Assembly: GCA_944472155.2 (NCBI GenBank)
Contig: OX235277.1
Span: forward strand, 39,386,758-39,450,757
Length of the DNA stretch: 64,000 nucleotides
Direction of reading: 5' to 3'
Source of the DNA: Trichobilharzia szidati
Taxonomy: Eukaryota; Platyhelminthes; Trematoda; Strigeidida; Schistosomatidae
The first letter of the stretch is position 1; each line of letters starts with the position of its first letter. This document shows, piece by piece, positions 1-9,529 of this stretch. A program made the position numbers and the translations under genes. The notes under the pieces are model-generated. The model made no database searches and had not been told where the DNA came from. It was given only the letters and a program-made list of their open reading frames with translations.

Positions 1-330
1 ACCACACAATAGGGTGGGATAGGGTTAAAATTCTAAAAAGTAATCTAGGTAGGTGGAGAGAGAGGTTGATTACTGAATCTTTGTTCATCGAATCTACACC
101 CAACACATGCAATAGGAATGAATCATCACTCATACCTGAAATATGGAAAATAATACTACCAATCAAATCAAGTGAAAATCAAGTGAAAAACAATGGAACT
201 ATATAAATGAACTTAGGAAGTCGTGTGATTAACTTGATATGATTATGAGCAATAAATTGTGCTCGAAACGTCATCAGTAAATATTACTGTATAACACTGT
301 GAGACTCTATCAAAATAAAATTTACCCATA
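1..330 (+). mobile_element. PLE-B 3' end: C-terminal GIY-YIG ORF piece plus terminal hairpin
   Basis: An open frame enters from the left edge (first full codon at 3) and stops at 204-206, giving 67 uninterrupted residues that include GWDRVKIL and WRERLITESLFIEST. The same peptide recurs at 50782-50964 (GWDRMTVLKS, WRERLITEALFIEST) and, reversed, at 53.8-54.3 kb. This is the C-terminal side of the GIY-YIG endonuclease region of a Penelope-like element. Downstream lies a terminal hairpin (GAGCA at 247-251 pairing with UGCUC at 260-264) followed by GAAACGUCAUCAG, the usual end of this family. The absence of stops suggests a fairly young copy. Function (reverse transcription and endonuclease) is from the family; the rest of the element lies outside the window. 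Confidence 0.7.
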
Positions 331-599
331 ATGGAAGATCACTAAAGCAAATTAGAGAGGTAATAGTCTATCTACCTTGACTGGTATCAAAATAAAGTTT
401 TCCAAGAGAAGTTTAGTATAATGATGACGAATTGGTTTCGAACGCATAAAGGTGGTTTAAACTTCCTGACTGCTAGCTGGGTCTTCCAAAAACTTTAGGA
501 TACGTCCTCCCCCAAACACATATTATGGATAGGTTTATAAGATGTGTAAACATCAATATTATGTCCTGTCTCTATTGTATGTTTCGCAATGGAGGAGCT

Positions 600-1145
600 A
601 GGTCATCATTTGTTCTCACCATTAATGGGTTCTTGGGATTCTATCTGCCTGCTCTGAAGCCAGGCCTTACTTGCAGAGATCGATTGGTAGGCACTCCCTA
701 TGTATGTGTGTCCACACGGACATACAAATTGGTAAATACAGTGGGATGTGACGTCATTTTTTGTATGTTCGAAGGGCTTAGATGGTGAATATATTGGCTT
801 CACATTCTCAATTATTATGATATTAGCTGCATAAAAAGTCTTTTTAACCACACCAGCGTTCAATCTTTGTCTAGTTATCTAGCTGTTGTGATGCCCCATA
901 TAAGGTAGCTTGATGTACCCGTCTTTCTTAGGGGCGGGTTGGAGGGTGGGTCTTGGTGTTCTGAGTACTTTATATCTCCTGATGAACTTGTCTGGATAAT
1001 TATTATCAACCAGAGTTTTTGTGTCACATTTCTTTCTTCCTTATCGTCAAGTGTGTCTTCAGTGCATATTTGTTGGATTCTACTGAAGAGGCACCTCGCT
1101 CACTACGGCTCTTTCGCACCGAGCATGGCAGAAACTGTGTGGTAG
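600..1145 (-). pseudogene. Penelope-like GIY-YIG fragment
   Basis: Read on the minus strand, 863-606 gives an open frame containing CIYQFVCPCGHTYIGSAYQS. This is the PLE form of the GIY-YIG nuclease: a Cys-rich CIYxFxCxCG lead followed by YIG. Upstream, about 1020-870, broken frames read NNYPDKFI and KDGYIKLPYMGHH, which match the linker between RT and nuclease in other PLEs. The frame ends just after the nuclease start (QEPINGENK, stop), so the domain is truncated. No RT motifs are present. A dead fragment. Confidence 0.65.
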
Positions 1146-1479
1146 TTAAGATACTGTTCTATCTAGGTAGGTTTTCTATAACTAGATCGTTTTCTTGATC
1201 CATCAATCGGTCGACTAAGCAATACATATTGGAAAGATAAACAATTATCTTCCTCGTCTACAGACCTTAGTGATATGCTATTCTGAACTTCATTCATTCG
1301 ATTTATAATTAAGGTGGCAGAATAAGGCTAATCAATTATGATTACAGTGTCGTCTACACACCTTCTGTAAAGTGCCACATTTTCAATTAAATCCTCCGGT
1401 AAACTCTCAATGTTCGACAAATGGATATCTGGTAAACCTTCCTTGGCAAACTTTGTTTTGGTACCAGTCACGGTAGATG

Positions 1480-1625
1480 GACTGTTACCTCTCTCTTATT
1501 TGCATTAGTGATCTTTATTGTTACTTTGACCTTCAATATGAAGGCCTTTTAACTTACCTTTGTGGTATATTTCCTCACCTCTTAACTCTTTACTAACTTC
1601 TCATATATATACAGTGATATGACAA
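1480..1625 (+). repeat. PLE-type 3' UTR relic
   Basis: The phrases around TTAGTGATCTT, ACTTTGACCTTCAATATG and CACCTCTTAACTCTTT are repeated at 12370-12470, just before the terminal hammerhead of the PLE there. This is therefore probably a detached 3' UTR of the same family. It has no coding content, and no terminal hammerhead follows it. Confidence 0.4.
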
Positions 1626-1856
1626 GTCAGTGTGTGTAATCAGGTTGTTTCTGAAGTGTGTTGAGCAAATACACATTCCTGCATCTCCTACAAATTACGT
1701 CTTCTTATTGCTTTGTCTAAATTATTATTTTTCTTTTAAGAAGTTTGATCAAATATTGATATTAATTGGAGAACCACTGAAAAAAATCAACTCTCTAAAA
1801 AACCGACAGTTCATAATTAATTTGATGCTCGCTTTTGTCCGGCTAAGGGTCGAATT

Positions 1857-2180
1857 TGCTTGATTTCCTAGTGAGAAGTCGTGATTAGTGGGATCCACTA
1901 GGTGGTCGCGTGTGAGGATAAATATTTGAGGATGACACTGGTTGGGTGTCACGTTAAAACTAATTATTGGTAGAAGTTGGAATTCATATGCTGGCCACTG
2001 AATCAGGTCCTAGTGATTGAATGGTCTAGGAGCTTGCCTTGTGACCGGAATACTGCGTACTACTTCGGATTTGCAAACTGGGATAAAACGGCTCTCCACA
2101 ACTCCCTGATTTTTTATAGTTCTGTGACTAAAATCAATCCGTGATCAAAAATGAAAAGAACCAAATCCATACAAACTAAA
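1857..2180 (+). repeat. SINE-C relative (divergent, tRNA-headed)
   Basis: The stretch TCCTAGTGATTGAATGGTCTAGG at 2008-2030 resembles the A-box part of SINE-C heads. It is followed by a ribozyme-like relic (GCGTACTACTTCGG, then ACTGGGATAAAACGGCT, then CTCC) and a tail with AATCAATCCGTGATCAAA that recurs near 17420 and 45490. The ribozyme core is decayed. This represents a divergent branch of the SINE-C family. Confidence 0.45.
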
Positions 2181-2434
2181 TCTTGAATAATAAATCCAGT
2201 TTCCAATGGAAAATATGCTGCAACTTCACCCTCACCTGGATGGTTTCAACTGATTCTCTTCTCTAGGCTGGATCGAATTGGGCACATCGATGATGAGGTC
2301 AACTCCAAACGAGTAAAACGACTATTCCATGTTTAGGTCGCTTCAGTCTGGCTACCAGGCACTGCTGGTTTGTGTGTATATGTCTGTGTGTGGTACACGA
2401 CTACTCATCTCAAGGAGTCGTTTTCCGGTGCTGC

Positions 2435-2565
2435 AGATGTCTACAGTGATTTTATCTGACTTCAGCAATGCGTGACACTGGGCTAGAATCTCAGAGGGAA
2501 AATGAGTTCCTTCAAGACTGCAGATACGCCTTGCTGACTGGTGGTGAGTGTCAAATAGTGGTGCA
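2435..2565 (+). repeat. SINE-E relic with decayed hammerhead
   Basis: It aligns with 16540-16640: GACACTGGGCTAGAATCTCAG corresponds to the B-box region, followed by GTTCCTTCAAGACTGCAGATACGCCTTGCTGAC, which is the SINE-E stem I strand and ribozyme start. The core and stem II are then lost. Both flanks are eroded. Confidence 0.5.
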
Positions 2566-2609
2566 ATAAGGAGTGCGATAATTGAACACCTGATTAACAC
2601 TGATCATTC

Positions 2610-3240
2610 CATTTCAACAAATGCCTCCTGCTTCAAAGTAAGCTACAGAGTCAAGAATAACCTATCAAAAAGGCAATGCGGTTTCGTCTTCTTTGTATCG
2701 CTGAAACTCTGGCCATTCACATAGAAAAACTGGAGTTGTGCATACAAAAGAGAATTACTCAACCACTTCTACTGTCATGGTAACAACTTTTTTGATTTTT
2801 GATGACTTAATTTTGTCTGTTTGCCTGTTTTTTTAATTGCTTATAATTCTTGTATTCATTTAGAACTCTTACGTAATTTCGTATTATCTACTTTGTTCCT
2901 ATGTGCATCCTGAGTAAAATTCACTCATCAAACTATTCATATTATTACATAACTTCTTTTTTAACAACTGTTTGTGACAACTCATCACCTTTGTTACTAC
3001 CCTAATTTCATTAACACCTAATTTTCTTGACTGATTTTGTATTACGTAACTCCAATTACCAATCTTCACCTATTTAGTTAAAATAACCATAACCAATTGT
3101 ATTTTTGTTTGACAAACTTAATGTACACACACATACAAAACAACCATATATATTTGCGATTGTACAGCTATGAAAATGAATTCGCTGGCGAAAAGAGACT
3201 CTTCGCTGAACTACGTGTTTTGTTTTCATTAGTGTCAAAA
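2610..3240 (+). mobile_element. PLE-A 3' fragment (C-terminus, UTR, terminal hammerhead)
   Basis: Broken frames at about 2620-2780 read KVSYRVKNNLSKRQ, RFRLLCIAETLAIHI and LCIQKRITQPLLLSW. This is the common PLE C-terminal block, also seen at 6940-7090, 44560-44690 and 46840-46980. An AT-rich 3' UTR follows, and the copy ends with a terminal hammerhead-like block (CAGC at 3165-3168 pairing with GCUG at 3205-3208). It is 5' truncated and not coding-competent. Confidence 0.6.
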
Positions 3241-3299
3241 ATCGCAACACTCAGGTCCCAGACTTCCTTCTGACAACCTTTAGCCATCTAACAACAATT

Positions 3300-3428
3300 C
3301 TGAGTGTATCGTGATGGTGAGCCACCTAGTGGCATGGTGGCCACATTGCAAACTTGACTGATAGAATTCAGTCTACACCAAACAAAGAAGTAGACAAACT
3401 ACACTACTTACTAACTAGTGTCCAATCA
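3300..3428 (+). repeat. SINE-E tail fragment
   Basis: It shares GTGGCCACATTGCAAACTTG, GATAGAATTCAGTCTACACC and the terminal ACTAGTGTCCAATCAAAATA with the other SINE-E copies (reverse strand at 38180-38460; plus strand at 19975-20065). Only the 3' part is present; the head and ribozyme are absent. Confidence 0.5.
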
Positions 3429-4212
3429 AAATAAACCTAATTTAATAACCTGTTCTCGGCCCAAAAAATCAGAGGGTACATACCCTATCCCCGAAAAATC
3501 AATCCAACTGCTACAAAACCTTCCAAGCATAGGGGAAAAATGTCTTGTTTGGGTGGAATTAATTGCAACGTAGAGATTAGGGTACATGGCATCTACTAGT
3601 TATATAAAATTCGATACAATACTGTTCCACCTACCAGTATACTCCTTTGTATACGTAGTCATTCCATCGAATGTTCCTTGAGGTGGTTGGTATTCTGCGT
3701 CTCGCTTACAGCTGCCTTGAATGCTCAAAGGATGCTGTACATAATCGGTACTATGAGGAGGAAGAAATAGAAATTGGAATTAGAAATTGACATAACTTCG
3801 ATAAATCAATTAGATATTCAATTTGATAATCAATAACAAAATGAAGACACTTATCAAGTATTGAGTGGTAAAATGGATATTGGCGACCGCTTCTCAATTG
3901 ATTCAAGCTGATTGATTGTTTTCGTGCTGAAGGACATTCTATTATCTCTTTGTGGACGTTTCTCAGAAAATCAAGCCATATATCTGTGAATCATATTTCC
4001 ACACTTTAACTCCACTGTGATTGGCTGGTGATTTTCTCAAGGTTTAGCTTTGTTATTGATTTTCTCATGACCCTGATGCGGGACGTAAATTGTTGTCTAC
4101 AATTTTCGCTTGCAGACAGCTATCACCACATTACTAGTGTTACACCTAATGATCCCAGTTGCTTAGTTTCATGTTAACATTCCTGACACTTTCGAGTTAA
4201 AATCTCGAGGGG
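3429..4212. other. No recognisable feature
   Basis: About 780 bases of AT-rich sequence with no open frame above 60 codons, no repeat family seen elsewhere in this window, and no convincing signal. Confidence 0.4.
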
Positions 4213-4246
4213 GAGCATAGATTCCGATGGAGAAGAACAAGATGTT

Positions 4247-4291
4247 CAGCAAAGATGATGATCTTTTCGGCGATTTCATTCTCAAGAGCTG
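4247..4291 (-). ncRNA. PLE-A terminal hammerhead-like motif (inverted arm)
   Basis: Mirror of the motif at 5249-5293. Read on the minus strand it has the stem I strands CAGC and GCUG, CGCCGAAAAG, and stem III AAGAU/AUCUU around a four-base loop. The CUGANGA half of the core is altered (CUUGAGA), so activity is doubtful. Confidence 0.5.
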
Positions 4292-5248
4292 TACAATCGC
4301 ATTTATATAGACAGGGTTTACATGGATACAATTCTTATTTGTTTAATTCCACATAGTAACGAAGGTGATAATAATTTTCAACTTGATATGAAAGTTTGAA
4401 GGTACGGATATGGATTACAAGAGGCTTAGAAACAAAAGATTACACAGGATTAGAATACAACTGTAAAATGGTTATTCTAAACGGATTACAAGTGTGATCA
4501 GGAGGAGCATGGGAACAAACTTAAAATAACTGATTTTATAACTGAAAAAATAGGATGAATTAAATGAAGGTAAAGAGAGAAAACTACACACACAGATAAC
4601 AAAACAAAACAAAACTGAAGGATAAGGGAACATACCGAACTAGGTCCATGGTAGTTGTAAAGGTTGGACTAGTTTCTTTTGAATTAGACTGTGTAGTCGA
4701 GGGATAATGGATAATTTTCTCTCTTTACCTTCATTTAATTCATCCTATTTTTTCAGTTATAAAATCAGTTATTTTAAGTTTGTTCCTATGCTCCTCCTGA
4801 TCACAGTTGTAATCCGTTTAGAATAACCATTTTACAATTATATTCTTATCCTGTGTAGTTTTTTGTTTCTATGCCTCTAAGTAATCTATATTCACACCTC
4901 CTAACTTACATTTCAAGTTGAAAATTTTGATCTCAATTCGTTTCCATGCTCATTTTGCTCACACCTGTAATTCGTTCTAAGCCTCTTGTAATTCATATCA
5001 AGTTGAAAACAATTATCACCTTTTATTCCCCTTTAAAATTATTTCTGCAGTTATCAAATATTAATTTTGCATACGTTGTAACTGTTATCTAATCCTATGC
5101 AATCTTGCCTCTAACCCCCTTGTAATATATATTCGTACCTTCAAACTTTCATATCAAGTTGAAAATTATTATCACCTTCGTTACTATGTGGAATTAAACA
5201 AATAAGAATTGTATCCATGTAAACCTTGTCTATATAAATGCGATTGTG

Positions 5249-5293
5249 CAGCTCTTGAGAATGAAATCGCCGAAAAGATCATCATCTTTGCTG
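5249..5293 (+). ncRNA. PLE-A terminal hammerhead-like motif
   Basis: Stem I pairs CAGC (5249-5252) with GCUG (5290-5293). GAA at 5272-5274 is followed by stem III AAGAU/AUCUU (5275-5288) and U at 5289 in the cleavage-site position. The core strand before stem II is CUUGAGA rather than CUGANGA. The layout is that of a type I hammerhead as described for Penelope-like elements; this copy is probably inactive. Confidence 0.5.
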
Positions 5294-5368
5294 AACTTAT
5301 TGTTCTTCTCGATCTAATGTTCCAATGGGTATTTTCCACGATTTGAAAAAGAAAAGAGCATAGATTCC

Positions 5369-6020
5369 CTCAGAACTATATATTTACAACTTGGTGATTT
5401 GCACAGTAACCCAGGCTCAGATCCCATTTCAGAATGACTTCTTTTGATACCTAACCATATAACAGCATTGTGCTAGTAAGTTTTCTCACACAACTATACA
5501 CGGGACTGCAGATTTCAGTCAAAATCTAGAAGTGACAGACATACTTTTATTTTGTATATTTCAGCAATAAAATGTGATAGATTTCCTGTAGATAAGAAAG
5601 TATCTTGAATTAAAAAGAGGTATACTCAGAAAACTGACGTAAATATTCGAAAGTCTTTCTCTCGGAGTGAAATAAAGAATACCAGAAGGTTAACTCTTAC
5701 GTCAGATACTATTTCATGTTAAAACATCGCATTTTTAGGATTAATCAAGTAAATTTTAATTAATTATGTGATCACTTCAGACGCTTCTCACATCTGAGTA
5801 GAAATTCAACCACAATTCATAGAGTTTCAGTTAAAAATTGTCTAGTCAGGATGAAGAATAACTCTCTACAATTCACTCTTATGAGCCTGGTTTTTGTGAA
5901 TAAATTATTGTTAAATTATTTTAATAATAATTTTTAACTACTCACGAGTAGTATGTATTTTTGCCGATATTATTCCTGAAAATGTCTCTTAGTCCCCTTC
6001 ACTAGAATTTCCACTGACAC
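5369..6020. other. No recognisable feature
   Basis: AT-rich sequence without long frames or repeats shared with the rest of the window. Confidence 0.4.
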
Positions 6021-6059
6021 TAGCAAGTGGATCCGCGAAAAAGCATCGAAGCTTCATTG

Positions 6060-6344
6060 TTAATAATTTGGTGGATGGTGACTAGCAATGGAATCCAGGA
6101 TGCTTATTTCACCCTATTTGGAACTCATCGTCGGCTGCATTCTCCAGTCAGTGATAGTATTCGGACTGAGGTTCGAACCAAGTATGCATCCCTGGGGAAT
6201 CCCACTGCAAGTCACTACTCACCACATTACCTTACTTTAAATCCTGAGATATAGTCGAAGCATCTGTACAAGAAGCCGACATGTCAACAGAGGTGGAGCA
6301 TTTTGGTCCAACCAATCAACAGAAAAGTCCAAATTGAATTAAAT
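6060..6344 (+). repeat. SMalpha-like element with inverted 5' piece and ribozyme relic
   Basis: Read on the minus strand, 6160-6062 contains GATGAGTTCCAAATAGGGTG, then GAAATAAGCATCCTGGATTCC and TGCTAGTCACCATCC. This is the SMalpha hammerhead arrangement with a damaged core (ACGATGA for CUGAUGA). From about 6180 the plus strand carries the forward part: GCATCCCTGGGGAATCCCACTGC, then CATCTGTACAAGAAGCCGACATGTC and the tail CCAAATTGAATTAAATAA, both shared with 39215-39305. So a reversed ribozyme piece is joined head to head to a forward 3' part. SMalpha is a known schistosome tRNA-headed, ribozyme-bearing repeat. Confidence 0.6.
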
Positions 6345-6367
6345 AATAACTTCTTTAGAACAACACA

Positions 6368-6415
6368 TTCAAGCGAACAGTATTGTCGTTTTCAATTAGA
6401 TCTCATCAGGCTTAA
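6368..6415 (-). ncRNA. PLE-A hammerhead ribozyme, best-preserved copy
   Basis: On the minus strand: stem I UUAAGC (6415-6410) pairs with GCUUGAA (6374-6368) over six pairs with one wobble. The core CUGAUGA (6409-6403) is intact. A very short stem II (GAUCUAAUU, 6402-6394) is followed by GAA (6393-6391). Stem III AAC/GUU closes the stretch 6390-6376, and C at 6375 is the expected cleavage position. Every conserved hammerhead core base is present. Known biology: PLEs carry hammerheads with minimal stems. Whether this copy cleaves is not shown. Confidence 0.65.
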
Positions 6416-6589
6416 CTCGAATATGCCTACATAACTTTACAAATCAATATTCAAATATAAACCAATCATGGTGTTTTGTCTATAGGGTAATAAGATGGTG
6501 AATATAAAGAGACATATGAAAGCATCAGAGAGAAAACTCGAGACTCTGACTGCACGTAAGAAAACCTCTATTTATTAAGCTAAGATTTA

Positions 6590-7092
6590 GTGGTGACTTA
6601 TCAAGTGAGATTTTATTCCAAAGACTTTCAAGGAGTATACGAAGAACCTTTTACGCAGCAAACCTATGTTTGTCATTCTCTTGCCGACAAATGATTGGGA
6701 TGCAAACGAAGGATAAGCTAGATAGTTTTACCACATCCATATGTACGTATCGATTCAACTGCACCTGTGGTGACATTTATGTTGGGTGTACTACTTGACA
6801 GCTTAGCCAACGTGTTAGTGAACATCTTTCATCGTGGCGGTTTGGCGAAGAACAGACAAAAACAATCCGTAGCTCAATTTTGTCACATTTACTTGATAGT
6901 GGTCATGTAGTGGAGAAAACGAGAGCTTCCAAGGCAATTCATCGTATCTCGACGAATCTTTCCAATAGACTTCGTATTCGTCTACTGTACACAGCTGAGG
7001 CGACAGGCATTCGAACTGTTAAACCAAAACTATGCATTAAAAAGAAGTTCGTACAGCCTTTATCCCTCCCTTGTTGGCCTGTTAAAACCTAA
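6590..7092 (+). pseudogene. PLE-A GIY-YIG endonuclease C-terminal region
   Basis: Broken plus-strand frames read CTYRFNCTCGDIYVGCTT, then a stop, then QLSQRVSEHLSSWRFG. From 6880 to 7092 an open frame reads SHLLDSGHVVEKTRASKAIH to the stop after LCIKKKFVQPLSLPCWPVKT. This matches the YIG-R-EH pattern of PLE GIY-YIG domains and their conserved C-terminal block. The YIG is changed to YVG and at least one stop interrupts the domain, so it is inactive. It is the only coding part of the TSD-bounded insertion around it. Confidence 0.65.
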
Positions 7093-7518
7093 CCAACTGA
7101 TGACTTCTCCACCACAATACCTTACTTATATTTTCAACCCCTTTCTTATCATCCCTTAATCTTATCACATCTTCATTATAAACGTGTTTCATTTACTTCC
7201 TTTACAATCAGTCTAACATTACTTAATCGGTTCATTTGTTTTTCTCAGCCTTTATCGACTACTATGTCTACCTGAACATTTGTTTGTTTAATCATGCTGT
7301 TTTTCATCATTCGTGTTATCACAGATTGCCTCACTTTTTCATCCTTATTATTGATAAGACCATTTTTATTATTACTATTATTATGATTATAATTATCATT
7401 ACTACTATTATGACTAATTGCACAATTTACATTCACCATCTTATTATCCTATTGACAAAACACCATGATTCTTTTACATTTGAATATTGATTTATAAAGT
7501 TATGTAGGCATATTAGAG

Positions 7519-7566
7519 TTAAGCCTGATGAGATCTAATTGAAACCACAATACTGTTCGCTTGAAT
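7519..7566 (+). ncRNA. PLE-A hammerhead ribozyme, 3' terminal copy
   Basis: Stem I UUAAGC (7519-7524) with GCUUGAA (7559 on), core CUGAUGA (7525-7531), short stem II GAUCUAAUU (7532-7540), GAAA at 7541-7544, and C before the 3' stem I strand. It mirrors the minus-strand copy at 6368-6415 but stem III is weaker (ACCACAAUACUGU). Confidence 0.6.
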
Positions 7567-7619
7567 GTGTTGTTCTAAATAACTTTTTTGGTAATGTATG
7601 ATTTAGGTAGATTATTAAA

Positions 7620-7830
7620 TAGAATACCGTTATTATTATTATTATTCATAGTGGAAAATAGAGCTTCAACAGCACATCTCGATTCCATCCCGTCCTATCT
7701 AGCCCTTTTTAGTTCTCTGTATGGTCGTCTATAGGCACCCATTTCCTTTTCACACTATCTCCTCTGTGTCACCCATAGACCATATCCAGCACTTTGTTCC
7801 CCATGATAATGATGTCTAATTTTAAAGTAA
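7620..7830 (-). mobile_element. SR2-like (RTE) 3' end fragment
   Basis: A (TTA)n run at 7630-7648 is followed on the plus strand by TCATAGTGGAAAATAGAGCTTCAAC, the reverse of the SR2 end (GTTGAAGCC... then (TAA)n). Further in, CTCCTCTGTGTCACCC reverses the VTWRRS-coding part. Heavily decayed. Confidence 0.55.
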
Positions 7831-8009
7831 CTGCATTTACCAGACCAAGCTGAAAAAGACTAAGACCTTTCGAAATCATTGACTGCTGAAACAATAAAAT
7901 TTAAAATCTCGAGGTGCTTGGACAGTGGTTGGTGCTCAGTCTTATGCAACCCATCAGATTAGTTATCTAGGACCTAACTTCGTAAGCATATGTATGTACC
8001 CAGATTGCT

Positions 8010-8275
8010 CAGAAAATATGCTAAAGAAAGTGGAGATGGATTGGGCACACGCTGAGGAGACCATTGGATTACATCGTACACCAGTCAAGCACTCGAGTGG
8101 AACCCAAGTGCAAAGCGACAAGTTGAGCATTCGAGGATGACATGGAGGAGATGAAAGCCTATTGGCAGTCGTGCAGTCAGCCGAAGAGGACTACAGAGAA
8201 TAGGATGAAATGGAAACGCCCCGCTGAGGCGCTATCTTCCGCTTGGAATCCAAAGGGATGATGATAAAAATAAAA
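8010..8275 (+). mobile_element. SR2-like (RTE) 3' end fragment
   Basis: Plus-strand pieces encode VEMDWAHAEE, match the SR2 phrase KWRWIGHSLRRP, and then continue with CATGGAGGAG and GCTTGGAATCCAAAGGGATGATGATAAA, the SR2 3' end with a short tandem tail. Full of stops and shifts. Confidence 0.55.
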
Positions 8276-8489
8276 ATAACATAATGTCCATATCTGTACT
8301 AAAGTTGATTGTCTCACTAGGTTGAACAATTCTACCTTCTGTTTCTCACTGCGTGGGTTCTGGTTGTCAAAAGCAATTGGTAATCAGTATTTGTTATTTC
8401 GTCTTTACACGAGTTATACTCAGCATTACTGTTATTAGTGTCACTATCAGTATCCCTATCCTTCATATCAAGTATATTAGTCATCATGA

Positions 8490-9180
8490 TGAACATTTAT
8501 CTGATGGAGGATTTCATCATGAGCTGACATCATTTAGAGAACCATTGAAAAACCTTCAGGGAGTACTGGACAGCTGTTTCCTCCTTCCCAGTTTGGGACT
8601 ATTCATATGTACGCACCCACCCCATTGGGGTTCGAACCCACGACCTTCTGGTTACAAGACGAGCTCGTAGACCATTGGGCCACTGGGACTCGGTCCAGTG
8701 GCTCATGAATTCTAACTTCTGCCTCCAACCAATCAAACAAAATACCTAAAGAAACCAATACTTGAAAATTCATCTGATGCTCACTAGCTACTGGCCCTAT
8801 TCAGGCAGTGAACTGTGGTTCTAGTGGGAAACTGTGACCAGTAGGGTACAGAAGGTTGAAGATAAGGCAGTAACTCATCACCGAAGAAGACATTGTGAAA
8901 TGGTCACGCTATGTCATGAATTGACAGAAGTTAGAATCCATGGGCCGTTGGATCAGGTCCCAGTGGCTCAATGGTCTACGAGCTCGCCTTGTAACCAGAA
9001 GGTCCTGGGTTCGAACCCCGGTGGGTGGGTATGTACTGTGAAGAGTCCAAAATTAGGACGAAACAGCTGTGCAGTGCTCACAGGTTTTTACAGTGGTTCT
9101 TTAACTGATGTCAGCCCATGAAGAAATCCTCCATCCAATCAAATAATATCCCTACAAAACCAATACTTGAAAACTATAGT
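8490..9180 (+). repeat. SINE-C inverted pair with a tail-to-head joint
   Basis: 8500-8700 is a minus SINE-C piece: tail, ribozyme relic and tRNA-like head, with the B-box as GGGGTTCGAACCC on the plus strand at 8629-8641. At 8735-8780 a plus-strand tail (CCAATCAAACAAAATACC, then AATACTTGAAAATT) runs directly into a plus-strand element start (CATCTGATGCTCACTAG). That second unit has an A-box-like GTGGCTCAATGGTCTACGAG at 8960-8979, B-box GGTTCGAACCCC at 9008-9019, and a ribozyme at 9032-9080 that lacks one C of CUGANGA and has G instead of C at the cleavage site. The same composite order occurs at 35352-35960. Confidence 0.6.
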
Positions 9181-9529
9181 ACTTGTTTTGTATTTAGAAA
9201 ACTGTATTGCCTGTGTAGCTGTCTCACGATACTGTTGAGGTAAATTTTAGTTACAAAAATATTAAAGGGTAATCGTCTTCTCCTTGCGTTTAGGATGTTT
9301 CATGGCAGCACGTGTTTTAATGTAGTTTTGTCGGGTATGCAGTAGAACGTAGAGGTCGGTTTTCTCGCGTTCAGACCATAACCAAATAAATTTAGTCGTT
9401 ACAACCTTGTCATTTATTTTCTTGCTGTTGAATGTAGATTCGCTTTCCTTTCACTCCTATTTGTTCATCTTTTTGATGTAAATATAATATCAGCCCATCA
9501 TCAAACTTGAAACCATTCGAATCCTTATA

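Larger units (their letters stand above)
4213..5368 (+). mobile_element. PLE-A derived inverted-repeat insertion with 13-bp TSD
   Basis: The insert at 4226-5355 is flanked by GAGCATAGATTCC (4213-4225 and 5356-5368, 13 of 13 identical). Its two arms are inverted: 4230-4590 reversed matches 4710-4900 and 5110-5320, meeting around a centre near 4590-4710. Each outer end carries a PLE-A terminal hammerhead block, minus at 4247-4291 and plus at 5249-5293, followed outward by the family end. The right arm is longer because a segment beginning CCTCTAA and running to TCAAGTTGAAAA is repeated inside it. There is no coding sequence. The structure fits a PLE end with a 5'-inverted copy, captured in one insertion event. 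Confidence 0.7.
6345..7589 (+). mobile_element. PLE-A insertion with inverted terminal repeats and 12-bp TSD
   Basis: The insert 6357-7577 is flanked by AATAACTTCTTT (6345-6356) and AATAACTTTTTT (7578-7589). The first and last roughly 120 bases are inverted copies: AGAACAACACATTCAAGCG at the left, CGCTTGAATGTGTTGTTCT at the right, and CATGATTGG/CATGATTC further in. Inside, on the plus strand, is the C-terminal part of a PLE protein followed by a 3' UTR. The element is therefore 5' truncated, with an extra inverted copy of its 3' end placed at the 5' side, as described for Penelope insertions. A hammerhead lies in each inverted end. Confidence 0.75.

Noticed and set aside
7357..7420. CRISPR-like or satellite array
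   Set aside because: Only irregular ATT/ATTA microsatellite. No spaced repeats anywhere in the window behave like a CRISPR array.
7236..7490. Ile-rich 84-codon plus frame
   Set aside because: Comes from TTATTA-type low-complexity 3' UTR of the PLE; no protein character.
8955..9020. tRNA gene on the plus strand
   Set aside because: Repeated many times with the same ribozyme and tail downstream, so it is the SINE-C head.
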